A stretch of 34,237 nt of DNA from Chromatiaceae bacterium (GTDB taxonomy: Bacteria; Pseudomonadota; Gammaproteobacteria; Chromatiales; Chromatiaceae), in NCBI GenBank assembly GCA_024639005.1, contig JAHEJD010000025.1, forward strand, positions 1 to 34,237, given 5' to 3'. A program made the translations under genes and the position numbers. Below are positions 1-7,242 of the stretch, piece after piece (positions within the stretch are counted from its first letter, which is position 1; each line of letters begins with the position of its first letter). Below the pieces are notes generated by a model, which had not been told where the DNA came from, did no database searches, and saw only the letters and a program-made list of their open reading frames with translations.

Positions 1-1
1 G

Positions 2-286
2 GTACTCTACTTCGCTTATCTGGCGAACAAGATGCGCAAAGAGGCCGAGGAGGTCATGCCGCCAGAGACCGTCGAGACCGTCGAGCAGCTGCTCGCGTGG
101 CTGCGCCGGGTGAAAGGCGACCGCGCCTATCTCTTGGCCGATGAAAATGTGCGGGTGACTGTCAATAAGCAGTTTGCGGAGCCCTTCACCCGCCTGGATC
201 CAGGCGACGAAGTGGCAATAGTCCCCAACTCCCCCAATCCGCCCCCGCCACCCCAACCGCCCAAACAGCGGCAAGACGACTGGTAG
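2..286 (+). CDS. MoaD/ThiS-like ubiquitin-fold protein, 5'-truncated, no C-terminal Gly-Gly
   Basis: The frame is open from the first full codon at position 2 (VLYFAYLANKM...), so the true start lies a few codons before the window. MoaD proteins characteristically begin M-x-VLYFA, followed by a helix and a VNxxxx...L-GDEVA segment near the end. Both are visible here (VTVNKQFAEPF, then LDPGDEVAIVP). MoaD is the small subunit of molybdopterin synthase and carries sulfur as a thiocarboxylate on a terminal Gly-Gly. This protein has no Gly-Gly: after AIVP it runs into a proline-rich tail (NSPNPPPPPQPP) and ends KQRQDDW. It therefore cannot work as a canonical sulfur carrier unless it is processed. 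It may be a diverged paralog with a binding role. No frameshift that would restore a GG end is visible in the other frames. The family call is fairly secure; the function is uncertain. Confidence 0.7.
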   Translation, partial: VLYFAYLANKMRKEAEEVMPPETVETVEQLLAWLRRVKGDRAYLLADENVRVTVNKQFAEPFTRLDPGDEVAIVPNSPNPPPPPQPPKQRQDDW

Positions 287-370
287 GCTGCCAGACGATC
301 GAGTCGATTACGTGTGGATCTGGATTATCCTATCCGTCCCAATTACCCACGGAATGCAGCGAGACGCGCT

Positions 371-943
371 ATGGAGATAATGTTGTTAGGCCTGGTGCTC
401 TTTCTTGGCACGCACTCGATTTCCATCGTTAACGCGACCTGGCGCGACCACGCCGCTGCACGGCTGGGCGAATTCAGCTGGCAGGCGATCTACGCGGTGT
501 TCGCAGTTGCCGGGCTCATCCTGATCATTTGGGGCTATGGTGTGGCGCGCCAGGCGCCCGTAGTGCTCTATATCCCACCGATGTGGCTGCGGCATGTCGC
601 GCTGCTGCTGATGCTGTTTGTCTTTCCGCTACTGCTCGCCGCCTATCTGCCCGGCCGGATCAAGTCCACCACGCGCCACCCCATGCTGCTGGCGACCAAG
701 ATCTGGGCCCTGGCCCATCTGCTTGCCAACGGCATGCTGCATGACGTGGTCCTGTTTGGCGCGTTTCTGGCTTGGGCCGTGGTCGACCGCATCTCGATGA
801 AGCGACGGGTGCAGCGACCCGTCCCTGGTGTGCCGGCGTCAAGGTACAATGACGTCATCGCAGTCGTCGGCGGCCTGGTCCTGTATGTCTGGTTCGTGCT
901 GCAGGGTCACGCCTGGCTGTTCGGCGTCGCACCAGCCGGCTGA
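371..943 (+). CDS. NnrU family integral membrane protein
   Basis: This 190-residue protein is made almost entirely of hydrophobic helices, about six of them (roughly residues 3-20, 37-57, 72-92, 104-125, 128-146, 160-183). It begins MEIMLLGLVLFLGTHSISI, the usual N-terminus of the NnrU family. It also has the conserved RHPML segment before a helix rich in W, A, H and N (KIWALAHLLANG). NnrU proteins are inner-membrane proteins first linked to nitric oxide/nitrite reduction regulons; their biochemical role is not settled. The frame is open back to a GTG at 314, but that extension is polar and not family-like, so the ATG at 371 is preferred. The gene follows the MoaD-like gene on the same strand by 84 bases. 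That could hint at molybdoenzyme or denitrification biology, but no such enzymes are in the window. Confidence 0.75.
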   Translation: MEIMLLGLVLFLGTHSISIVNATWRDHAAARLGEFSWQAIYAVFAVAGLILIIWGYGVARQAPVVLYIPPMWLRHVALLLMLFVFPLLLAAYLPGRIKSTTRHPMLLATKIWALAHLLANGMLHDVVLFGAFLAWAVVDRISMKRRVQRPVPGVPASRYNDVIAVVGGLVLYVWFVLQGHAWLFGVAPAG

Positions 944-995
944 GGCAGCAAGGGATTCGGGTCAGGCCCAACCCCACAACTCGGAGAGCCCCGTG

Positions 996-1682
996 ATGCG
1001 CTGGAAGACCGCCTATCGCTCCTTTTACTATCAGGATGCCCCTAAACCCGACGACCTGTCGCTGCGCCCCGCGGAGACCGCACTGCTGTGCATCGATGTG
1101 CAGAACTACGGCCTGGCGCCCAAATCTACCGCGGCCGAGAATGCGCGTTGGGCCCCGTTTATTGCGCGTATGCGCGATATCGTCATCCCCAACCTCGGCG
1201 CGCTGCAGGAGACATTCCGCAAACACGGAATCGATGTGATGCATGCGCGCATCGCCTGCCTGCTCGAGGACGGCCGCGACCGCTCGTTGAGCCAGAAGAT
1301 GCCGGGCTGGAACAACCTGCTGATGCCAAGAGATACCGAGGAGTCGCGGATCATCCCGCAACTCGCCCCGCTGCCCGGCGAAATCGTCGTCACCAAGACC
1401 ACCGACAGCGCGCTGACCGGCACCAATCTGCGCCTGGTGCTCAGCAATATGGGTATTCGCAATGTGATCGTTACCGGGATCTATACCGATCAGTGCGTTT
1501 CATCGACCGTGCGCAGCCTGGCGGACGAGAGCTTCAACGTCGTCCTGATCGAGGACTGTTGCGCCGCCGGCACCGACGAGCTTCACGTCCGTGAGCTGGA
1601 GATCATCAATATGATCTATTGCCATGTCCTCAGCCGCACAGAGCTTCTCGAAGTGATGGGGCTGGAGGCACGGATCTCATGA
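996..1682 (+). CDS. Isochorismatase-fold cysteine hydrolase (amidase-like)
   Basis: This 228-residue protein has the full catalytic triad of the isochorismatase-like cysteine hydrolases: Asp34 in ALLCIDVQN, Lys134 in VVTKTTDSAL and Cys167 in GIYTDQCVSSTVR. The family covers isochorismatases, nicotinamidases, ureidoacrylate and biuret amidohydrolases. With an intact Cys and the TDxCVSxTxR context, an amide or C-N hydrolysing activity is more likely than isochorismate cleavage. The substrate cannot be named from sequence. The start is set by GGAGAG at 983-988, seven bases before ATG 996; a longer open frame back to 828 overlaps the previous gene in another register and looks non-coding. The gene lies 52 bases after the NnrU gene and is probably co-transcribed with it. 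It converges on nudB across about 60 bases that show no clear terminator. Confidence 0.8.
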   Translation: MRWKTAYRSFYYQDAPKPDDLSLRPAETALLCIDVQNYGLAPKSTAAENARWAPFIARMRDIVIPNLGALQETFRKHGIDVMHARIACLLEDGRDRSLSQKMPGWNNLLMPRDTEESRIIPQLAPLPGEIVVTKTTDSALTGTNLRLVLSNMGIRNVIVTGIYTDQCVSSTVRSLADESFNVVLIEDCCAAGTDELHVRELEIINMIYCHVLSRTELLEVMGLEARIS

Positions 1683-1746
1683 CGCGCGTCCTATCGCGCC
1701 GAACAGGGCGGCACCTGATAGGTCACGGCTTTCGCCTAAACGGCTG

Positions 1747-2223
1747 TTAACCTGCAAGATGGCGGACCATCCACTCGCGAATGAGCCTGCGATTGGTCCA
1801 GGAGGTCGCTCGCCGGACCGCCTGGGCGGCAGGCAACCAGCGGCACTGTCGATGCTCAGCTGGGTTGAGTCGGATGCTGCGGCGTGCCGGCAGTTCGAGC
1901 GCAAACCAGTGTTCACGGTTGGTGTGCGCCGAGGGCGCATAGCGGGTGCGCCAGGGTGGCACGATCGGAAAGCTGACGGTGCGCCGCAGATCCACGAGCT
2001 TATTGCCGGCGCTAAGCCCGGTCTCTTCCGCCAATTCGCGCGCGGCCGCCGCGCGCGCCGACTCTTCCCAGTGGAGTGAGCCGGTGACGGACTGCCAAAA
2101 GCCGTGTGGCCGAGTGCGTTCCATCAACAGCACCTCGCCGGCCCGGGTGCAGATCATTACCAGTACGGATTCGGGGCGCTTGTAGTCCCCATCGGCTGGC
2201 AGTGCCGCGGCGTCCGTCTCCAA
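1747..2223 (-). CDS. nudB: Dihydroneopterin triphosphate diphosphatase (Nudix)
   Basis: The product removes pyrophosphate from dihydroneopterin triphosphate, an early step of folate synthesis, and may also act on dATP. The 158 residues match E. coli NudB along most of the length: YKRPESVLV near the N-terminus, FWQSVTGSL, an intact Nudix box (G-x5-E-x7-REL-x-EET-G-L), TRYAPSAHTNREHWF, and SWTNRRLI near the end. The only start that keeps the conserved YKRP segment is a TTG at 2223-2221. It follows the TGA of aspS with no gap and lies in the same frame; GGGGG just before the TGA can serve as ribosome binding site. The gene is thus almost certainly translationally coupled to aspS. No yebC or ruvC follows; the gene is met by the convergent hydrolase. 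Confidence 0.9.
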   Translation of the reverse strand: METDAAALPADGDYKRPESVLVMICTRAGEVLLMERTRPHGFWQSVTGSLHWEESARAAAARELAEETGLSAGNKLVDLRRTVSFPIVPPWRTRYAPSAHTNREHWFALELPARRSIRLNPAEHRQCRWLPAAQAVRRATSWTNRRLIREWMVRHLAG

Positions 2224-4020
2224 TCAGCCCCCGCTACCCTCGACAGCGCCGGGCTGCGGGAGCCGCACGCGCAAGTGCAGTTCGCGTAGTTGGCCCTGGG
2301 TCACCTCTGAGGGTGCCTGGGTCAGCAGGCAGCTCGCACTCTGGGTCTTGGGGAAGGCCATCACGTCGCGGATAGATTGCGCACCGCTCATCAGCATCAC
2401 CAGGCGGTCCAGGCCGAATGCCAGGCCACCGTGTGGCGGACAACCGTACTTGAGCGCAGTCAGCAGGAACCCGAACTTCTCCTGCGCCTCCTGTGCTTCG
2501 ATCCCAAGCAGACGGAAGACCTGCTCCTGAATCTCCTCGCGGTGGATACGAATCGAACCGCCGCCGACCTCGGTGCCGTTGATCACCATGTCATAGGCCC
2601 GCGACAGGGTGTCGCCAGGCGCACTGCCGAGTCTGTCGACATGTTCGGCCTTGGGTGCCGTGAACGGGTGATGCAGCGCCTGCCAGCGTCCTTCGCCCTC
2701 GTCCCATTCGAACATCGGGAAGTCCACCACCCACAGGGGTTGCCAGCCCTCTTCCACGAGGCCCAGATCACGACCGAGCTTCTCGCGCAGAGCACCGATC
2801 GCCTCGTTGACCACGCGGGCCTTGTCGGCACCGAAGAAGATGAGATCGCCGTTCGCCGCGCCGGTACGCGCCAGAATCTCGCTGACCGCGTCGTCCGGCA
2901 GAAACTTGAGTATCGGCGACTGCAGACCGTCGCGACCCTGGGCGACATCGTTCACCTTGACGTAGGCGAGGCCCTTGGCGCCGTATATCCCCACAAACTT
3001 GGTGTAATCGTCGATGTCCTTGCGACTCAGCTCGCCGCCGGCGGGAACCCGCAGCGCCACGACCCGACCCTTCGGGTCTTTGGCTGGCCCGGCAAATACC
3101 TTGAACTCGACGTCTACCATCAGGTCGGCGATGTCGATCAGTTCCAGCGGACAACGCAGATCGGGGCGGTCGGTACCGAAACGCTGCATCGCCTCGGCAT
3201 AGCTCAAGCGCGGAAAGGGATCAGGCAGCTGAACGCCGAGGGCGTTGTCGTAAAGGTCGCGGATCATGCCCTCCATCAGGCGCATGATCTCGTCTTCGCT
3301 CATGAACGACATCTCGAGGTCGAGCTGGGTGAACTCCGGCTGACGATCGGCGCGCAGATCTTCGTCGCGGAAGCAGCGCACGATTTGATAGTAGCGGTCC
3401 ATGCCCGACATCATCAGCAGCTGTTTGAACAGCTGCGGTGACTGTGGCAGCGCAAAGAACCTGCCGGCATGCACCCGGCTGGGCACCAGGTAGTCACGCG
3501 CGCCCTCGGGCGTCGCCTTGGTCAACATCGGCGTCTCGATATCGAGAAATCCCCGGTCGTCGAGATAGCGGCGCAGCGTGCGCGTGACCAGTGCCCGCAG
3601 CACAATGCGCTCCTGCATCACCGGGCGGCGCAGATCGACATAGCGATAGCGCAGGCGCAGCTCTTCGGAGGTATCCTCATCGTCGAGCTGGAAGGGAGGG
3701 GTCTCGGCGCGATTGAGGATCTCCAGCTCCTGCCCCAGTACCTCGACCTCACCGGTCGGCAGCTCTTTGTTCAGCGTGCCCTCCGGGCGTGCGCGGACGC
3801 GACCTTTGACACGCACCACGAATTCGTTGCGCACATGTTCGGCGGTGGCGAAGACTTCAGGGAGATCGGGATCGTAGACGACCTGGACCAGGCCACTGCG
3901 ATCGCGTAGATCGATAAAGATCACGCCCCCGTGGTCACGGCGGCGATTGACCCAACCGCTGAATTCGACCGTCTGGTCGATATGGGCAGTGTTCACTTCA
4001 CCACAGTAATGGCTGCGCAT
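2224..4020 (-). CDS. aspS: Aspartate-tRNA ligase
   Basis: This class II aminoacyl-tRNA synthetase charges tRNA-Asp with aspartate in the cytoplasm. The 598 residues are close to the E. coli enzyme's 590. It starts [10 protein letters not shown], has the N-terminal OB-fold anticodon-binding domain ([19 protein letters not shown]), motif 2 ([18 protein letters not shown]), the bacterial GAD-type insertion in the middle, and motif 3 ([13 protein letters not shown]) near the C-terminus. The frame is open 34 codons upstream of the chosen start, but family alignment and GGGA eleven bases before ATG 4020 fix the start. The hairpin at 4045-4073 lies between fmdB and aspS and could terminate or attenuate transcription into aspS. 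The protein ends GSGG-stop, and nudB begins on the next codon. Confidence 0.97.
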   Translation of the reverse strand: MRSHYCGEVNTAHIDQTVEFSGWVNRRRDHGGVIFIDLRDRSGLVQVVYDPDLPEVFATAEHVRNEFVVRVKGRVRARPEGTLNKELPTGEVEVLGQELEILNRAETPPFQLDDEDTSEELRLRYRYVDLRRPVMQERIVLRALVTRTLRRYLDDRGFLDIETPMLTKATPEGARDYLVPSRVHAGRFFALPQSPQLFKQLLMMSGMDRYYQIVRCFRDEDLRADRQPEFTQLDLEMSFMSEDEIMRLMEGMIRDLYDNALGVQLPDPFPRLSYAEAMQRFGTDRPDLRCPLELIDIADLMVDVEFKVFAGPAKDPKGRVVALRVPAGGELSRKDIDDYTKFVGIYGAKGLAYVKVNDVAQGRDGLQSPILKFLPDDAVSEILARTGAANGDLIFFGADKARVVNEAIGALREKLGRDLGLVEEGWQPLWVVDFPMFEWDEGEGRWQALHHPFTAPKAEHVDRLGSAPGDTLSRAYDMVINGTEVGGGSIRIHREEIQEQVFRLLGIEAQEAQEKFGFLLTALKYGCPPHGGLAFGLDRLVMLMSGAQSIRDVMAFPKTQSASCLLTQAPSEVTQGQLRELHLRVRLPQPGAVEGSGG

Positions 4021-4044
4021 GGCGTTTTCCCAGGTTGGAAAAGA

Positions 4045-4073
4045 CGAGGCGCCCCGACCGGCGGGGCGCCTCG
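4045..4073 (-). terminator. Strong hairpin between fmdB and aspS, candidate terminator or attenuator
   Basis: A perfect 11-bp GC-rich stem (CGAGGCGCCCC pairing with GGGGCGCCTCG, 7-base loop) lies 31 bases after the fmdB stop. On the minus strand it is followed by TCTTTTCC, a short T-run. It fits a rho-independent terminator for fmdB-direction transcripts. It ends only about 24 bases before the aspS ATG, so it would also lie in the aspS leader if aspS is read from an upstream promoter. No separate aspS promoter is obvious between hairpin and start codon. Confidence 0.65.
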
Positions 4074-4103
4074 ACTGAAGACCGTAATCGGTACCGCGAC
4101 AAC

Positions 4104-4391
4104 TCAGTTGCAGGCAGGACAAGTCCCGGTCTTGCAGCTGTGGCTGTCGGATGACGCCTCTTTGGCCGGCGCCTCTTTGCCACCCCTATCGGCGGGATTT
4201 GCCTTGGAACTACCTTTGGAATCGGTCGCGTACCAACCGGTGCCCTTGAGCTGGAACGCAGTCGCCGAGACGAGCTTTACCAGTCCCGGCTGTGCACACG
4301 CTGGACACTCCGTCAGCGGGGCCTCGCTGATTTTCTGCAGGGCCTCCAGCTCATGACCACATGATTCGCACCGATATTCGTAGAAAGGCAT
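4104..4391 (-). CDS. FmdB-family zinc ribbon protein
   Basis: This small protein of 95 residues starts [18 protein letters not shown], the hallmark of the FmdB/putative regulatory zinc-ribbon family. Cys8/Cys11 and Cys29/Cys32 (CPAC) form the predicted zinc site. The family name comes from a proposed regulator of formamide amidase, but most members are uncharacterised. The middle is low-complexity (K, A, S, D). The C-terminus carries three extra cysteines ([10 protein letters not shown], Cys86, 91, 94), a possible second metal or redox site. An fmdB-like gene near aspS is common in gammaproteobacteria. The gene is separated from aspS by a strong hairpin. Confidence 0.85.
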   Translation of the reverse strand: MPFYEYRCESCGHELEALQKISEAPLTECPACAQPGLVKLVSATAFQLKGTGWYATDSKGSSKANPADRGGKEAPAKEASSDSHSCKTGTCPACN

Positions 4392-4539
4392 GTCGTTACC
4401 TCAAGGATTCCAATGCCGGGCGAATATTACCACAGCCTGAAATGCGCCGAGAAGCGGCGCGAACGCGAATCCAGAGCGCGCAGCGGCCGGCAGCCTCGAT
4501 CGGCACCGCTGCGGCACCCTCGGCCGGCGCCCGCCCTCC

Positions 4540-4824
4540 TCAGATCGGCAGCGTGCCGTCGATGTCGTTGCTGTCGTCTGCGGCGAGTTCGGGCTCGCGC
4601 AAGCGATTTACCAACAACCGCATCTGTGAGAGTTCATGCTCCGGCATGCCGAAGCGCAAATACTTATCGGTGGCCACCAACAGCGCCTGCAGTGCGATAT
4701 TGCGCTCGTGCAGGTAGCGGAGCGCCTTGGCCAGGTGATGCGGATCGTTGCCTTCCGCCCGCATCTGCTCGGCAGCGCCCAGCGCGGCCTCGAGTTCGTC
4801 ATCGTCTAGTCTATAGGTCTTCAT
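4540..4824 (-). CDS. Small helical protein of unknown function in the motAB-PilZ operon
   Basis: I do not recognise this 94-residue protein. It starts MKTYRLDDDELEAAL and is predicted almost wholly helical and soluble, with an acidic tail (ADDSNDIDG). The start at 4824 overlaps the end of the PilZ gene by 14 bases, which suggests translational coupling. An alternative ATG at 4854 adds ten residues. The position as last gene of a stator/PilZ operon suggests a role in motility control or as a partner of the PilZ protein, but this is inference from context only. Confidence 0.7.
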   Translation of the reverse strand: MKTYRLDDDELEAALGAAEQMRAEGNDPHHLAKALRYLHERNIALQALLVATDKYLRFGMPEHELSQMRLLVNRLREPELAADDSNDIDGTLPI

Positions 4825-5446
4825 GGATTTTAATGTCCTCCCCATGGCGATCACGCATCTGATCGCCCTGGCGCCTTAGCAGATGGCGAATCAATAGCTC
4901 CCGATCCTGCTCGCGGATGTGTGAAAACTCGATCCGGGCGACATGCCCGTACCTACCCGAGGATTCGTCTGTTGAGGCCGGACTGCTGTCGATGACAGTG
5001 CCGTAGATCAGCAGTCCGGTAAATGACGGGAACAACAGCATGCGGATCTCCAGGCTGGTGCCTGGCTCGTAGGGCTCATCAATCCCGACACACATGCCGC
5101 CGGCACTCAGATTCACCGGCGTCGCGCGCTCTGCGATGAGTTCCGGCTCCTGCGCGATAAACGCCCGACCGATGACCTCGATCTTTTGATCGATAGCGCG
5201 CAGATAGGCCGCGAGGTCCGGATCACGATTCTCGATCCGGCGCAGGCCCAGTGACATCTGCGCGGTGATCGCCGTCAGACTCGACAACACGGTGAAGTTG
5301 CCCGCCAGATCGTGATCCAGACGATCGAGGCGACTCTCCAACTCCTCAGCGGGGACCCGGCGCAGACTCAAACGGACCGTGTCGTCGATGCGAAAGAACC
5401 TGCGTCTTTCCGCCGCGGACTTATCGTGCTGTGTCACTTCTGTCAT
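4811..5446 (-). CDS. PilZ domain protein with a long helical insert, next to motAB
   Basis: This 211-residue soluble protein carries both halves of the c-di-GMP-binding PilZ signature: R15-x3-R19 in RRRFFRIDD and N112-x-S-x-x-G117 in NLSAGGM. Between them lie about 90 residues that look helical (roughly residues 33-106), much longer than in a minimal PilZ domain. The beta-barrel strands continue after residue 112 (SLEIRMLLFPSFTGLLIYGTVID). PilZ proteins bind c-di-GMP and pass the signal to partners; the YcgR type acts on the flagellar stator. The gene starts 16 bases after motB ends, so a role in c-di-GMP-dependent control of this stator is a natural inference, though the fold differs from YcgR. 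Confidence 0.8.
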   Translation of the reverse strand: MTEVTQHDKSAAERRRFFRIDDTVRLSLRRVPAEELESRLDRLDHDLAGNFTVLSSLTAITAQMSLGLRRIENRDPDLAAYLRAIDQKIEVIGRAFIAQEPELIAERATPVNLSAGGMCVGIDEPYEPGTSLEIRMLLFPSFTGLLIYGTVIDSSPASTDESSGRYGHVARIEFSHIREQDRELLIRHLLRRQGDQMRDRHGEDIKIHEDL

Positions 5447-5462
5447 TGCGAGTTCCCGGTGT

Positions 5463-6353
5463 TCACTTCAACTGGAGATCCCCGAGGTCTCCAAAGTCTT
5501 CATCCATGCCGCGCATCAGAATCAGCTCGACGCGTCGATTCTTCGCGCGGTTCTGTGGACTGTCGTTGTCGACCAGTGGCTGGGTGTCGGACAGGCCCTG
5601 CACCAGCACGCGTTCCTCCGCAATCTCCGGATTGCGCAGCAGCGAGTGCAGGACGGTCACCGCACGTGCCGAGGAGAGCTCCCAGTTCGACCGGAAACGG
5701 CCCGTGCTGATCGGGATATTGTCGGTGTGACCAGACACCATAATGGTGCCGGGTTTGGCTGCCAACACCCTACCGATCCTGCCCATCACGTCGTGAAAGC
5801 CGGGGTCGAGCCGCGCACTCCCGGATCCGAACGACCCCTTCTCCTGGATGCGAATGATAATCTTCTTGTCGACCTGCTCGAGCGTCACCAGGCCCTGCCG
5901 GACCTCCACCTCCAGCGCTTCCTGCAGATCTGCAAACTGTTCACGCAGCTCTTCCTGCAATGCCCGTTGTGCCGCCTCCAGCGCCTTTTTCCGCTCGCTC
6001 TCCTGCTGCTGCTCACCCGCGCCCTCACCCTCGCCGTCTTTCATCTTGAGGTGTTCTTTTTCCACATCGGAAGTCTCCTGGCGAATCTCGGTAATCACCG
6101 ACGGTTCGCCCAGGGTCGGGCTCCATTCCTGTTTGATGACGCTGATCCCCTTGACGATCTCGTTGGCCGGGATCTCGCGCTGCACCCCGAATGCGTCCTT
6201 CATCGACTCCGCCATCTTCTTGAACCGCACCGCATCAATGGTCGCAAACGACAGCAGCAGCACGAAAAAGCACATCAGCAGCGACATCAAATCGGCGAAC
6301 GTTGCCATCCACGGCGGAAGTCCGTCTTCGCACTTTGGGCAGTCATCGGCCAT
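5463..6353 (-). CDS. motB: Flagellar stator protein MotB/PomB
   Basis: MotB-type proteins anchor the stator to peptidoglycan and form the ion channel with MotA. The 296-residue product has a short cytoplasmic N-terminus (MADDCPKCEDGLPPW), one membrane helix with the essential ion-binding aspartate (Asp21 in ATFADLMSLLMCFF), a charged periplasmic linker (about residues 95-150, rich in E, K and Q), and a C-terminal OmpA/MotB peptidoglycan-binding domain (SGHTDNIPIS, LSSARAVTVL, NRRVELIL). The N-terminal segment resembles sodium-type PomB more than E. coli MotB, but ion choice cannot be proven from sequence. GAGGTGC before ATG 6353 is a good ribosome site, and only ten bases separate it from the motA stop. 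Confidence 0.92.
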   Translation of the reverse strand: MADDCPKCEDGLPPWMATFADLMSLLMCFFVLLLSFATIDAVRFKKMAESMKDAFGVQREIPANEIVKGISVIKQEWSPTLGEPSVITEIRQETSDVEKEHLKMKDGEGEGAGEQQQESERKKALEAAQRALQEELREQFADLQEALEVEVRQGLVTLEQVDKKIIIRIQEKGSFGSGSARLDPGFHDVMGRIGRVLAAKPGTIMVSGHTDNIPISTGRFRSNWELSSARAVTVLHSLLRNPEIAEERVLVQGLSDTQPLVDNDSPQNRAKNRRVELILMRGMDEDFGDLGDLQLK

Positions 6354-6363
6354 TCATTGCACC

Positions 6364-7119
6364 TCAGGCCTGCGCGAGGCGCTTCTTCGGCGGTAGATAG
6401 GTACCGAGCATCTGTTCCAGCACCTTGGGATTCATGCCCTCCTGGATGCCGGCAATAGTCTCGAGGATCAGGGATTTATTCGTTTGCTCGAGTTCACTGG
6501 CTCGCCCCAGCTTGTCGGCCATTGGCTGGGCGAAGGCATTGGCGATGATGGCACCATACAGCGTGGTCAGCAGTGCCACCGCCATCGCCGGTCCGATGGC
6601 CGCCGGATCGGACATGTTCGCCAGCATCTGCACCAGACCCACCAAGGTGCCGATCATGCCCATTGCAGGCGCCATGATCGCCATATTCTTGAACATCCGC
6701 TGACCGACCTCGTGTCGCTGAATCGTCAGATCGATGTCTTTGGTGAGCATCTTCTGCACCAGCGCCGGGTCATGCCCATCGACGCACAGACCGATGCCTT
6801 TCTCCATGAAGGGGTTGGTAATCTCTTGTCCTTCGAGCGCGAGCAGACCGTTCTTGCGGGCGACATCCGCCAGGGTTACGGCCTCTTCGATGAGTTTTTT
6901 CGGGTCGTCTACCCTGTAAATAAAGGCCTTCAGGCCGATCGCGAAGGAGCCGAGGAAATCGCCGAGTGACACCTGCATCAGCGTGACCATGAAGGTCCCG
7001 CCCACGACGATCAGGATCGAGGGCACGTTGACGAACAACATGACGTCGCCGCCAGTCGCAATTGCGCCGATAATTACGCCAAATCCGCCCAGCAGGCCGA
7101 CGAGCGTAGCGATATCCAC
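6364..7119 (-). CDS. motA: Flagellar stator protein MotA/PomA
   Basis: The product is the four-helix inner-membrane subunit of the flagellar stator. It passes ion flow to the rotor through a cytoplasmic loop. It is 251 residues long and begins VDIATLVGLLGGFGVII as in PomA. It has the conserved helices MAPAMGMIGTLVGLVQML and ALLTTLYGAIIANAFAQPMADKL, with the functionally important prolines in each region. The GTG start at 7119 is decided by a perfect AAGGAGGT six bases upstream; a longer frame to 7185 has no family match. Transcription probably starts near 7180 from the sigma-28-like promoter at 7187-7213. No rotor, hook or filament genes are in the window, so this stator operon stands apart from the main flagellar clusters. 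Confidence 0.93.
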   Translation of the reverse strand: MDIATLVGLLGGFGVIIGAIATGGDVMLFVNVPSILIVVGGTFMVTLMQVSLGDFLGSFAIGLKAFIYRVDDPKKLIEEAVTLADVARKNGLLALEGQEITNPFMEKGIGLCVDGHDPALVQKMLTKDIDLTIQRHEVGQRMFKNMAIMAPAMGMIGTLVGLVQMLANMSDPAAIGPAMAVALLTTLYGAIIANAFAQPMADKLGRASELEQTNKSLILETIAGIQEGMNPKVLEQMLGTYLPPKKRLAQA

Positions 7120-7125
7120 CGATAA

Positions 7126-7133
7126 ACCTCCTT
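7126..7133 (-). promoter_or_regulatory. Perfect Shine-Dalgarno site that fixes the GTG start of motA
   Basis: AAGGAGGT on the minus strand, six bases before GTG 7119. It selects the GTG over an in-frame ATG further upstream. Confidence 0.85.
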
Positions 7134-7186
7134 GCGGGCACCGCCCGACGGCCGTGGTGCTACCAGCCAGGCGCGGTATGTGCAAC

Positions 7187-7213
7187 GTAGCGGGAGTCAG
7201 GGCGAAAACTTTA
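7187..7213 (-). promoter_or_regulatory. Sigma-28 (FliA)-like promoter for the motA-motB-PilZ operon
   Basis: On the minus strand, TAAAGTTT at 7213-7206 matches the enterobacterial FliA -35 element exactly. It is followed after 11 bases by CCCGCTAC, which shares five of eight positions with the -10 consensus GCCGATAA. The spacing is the FliA optimum. This would start transcription about 60 bases before motA, in keeping with motAB being late flagellar genes. The -10 match is imperfect, so the call rests mainly on the -35, the spacing and the location. Confidence 0.6.
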
Positions 7214-7242
7214 GTTCTGCCGTCGACCAGGAAGGGGGGTCA

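Noticed and set aside
2377-3441. 354-codon plus-strand frame opposite aspS
   Set aside because: It is antisense to the AspRS core, whose motifs are intact; composition is typical of a shadow frame.
5379-6458. 359-codon plus-strand frame opposite motB
   Set aside because: Antisense to the MotB OmpA-like domain and linker; leucine/arginine-rich shadow.
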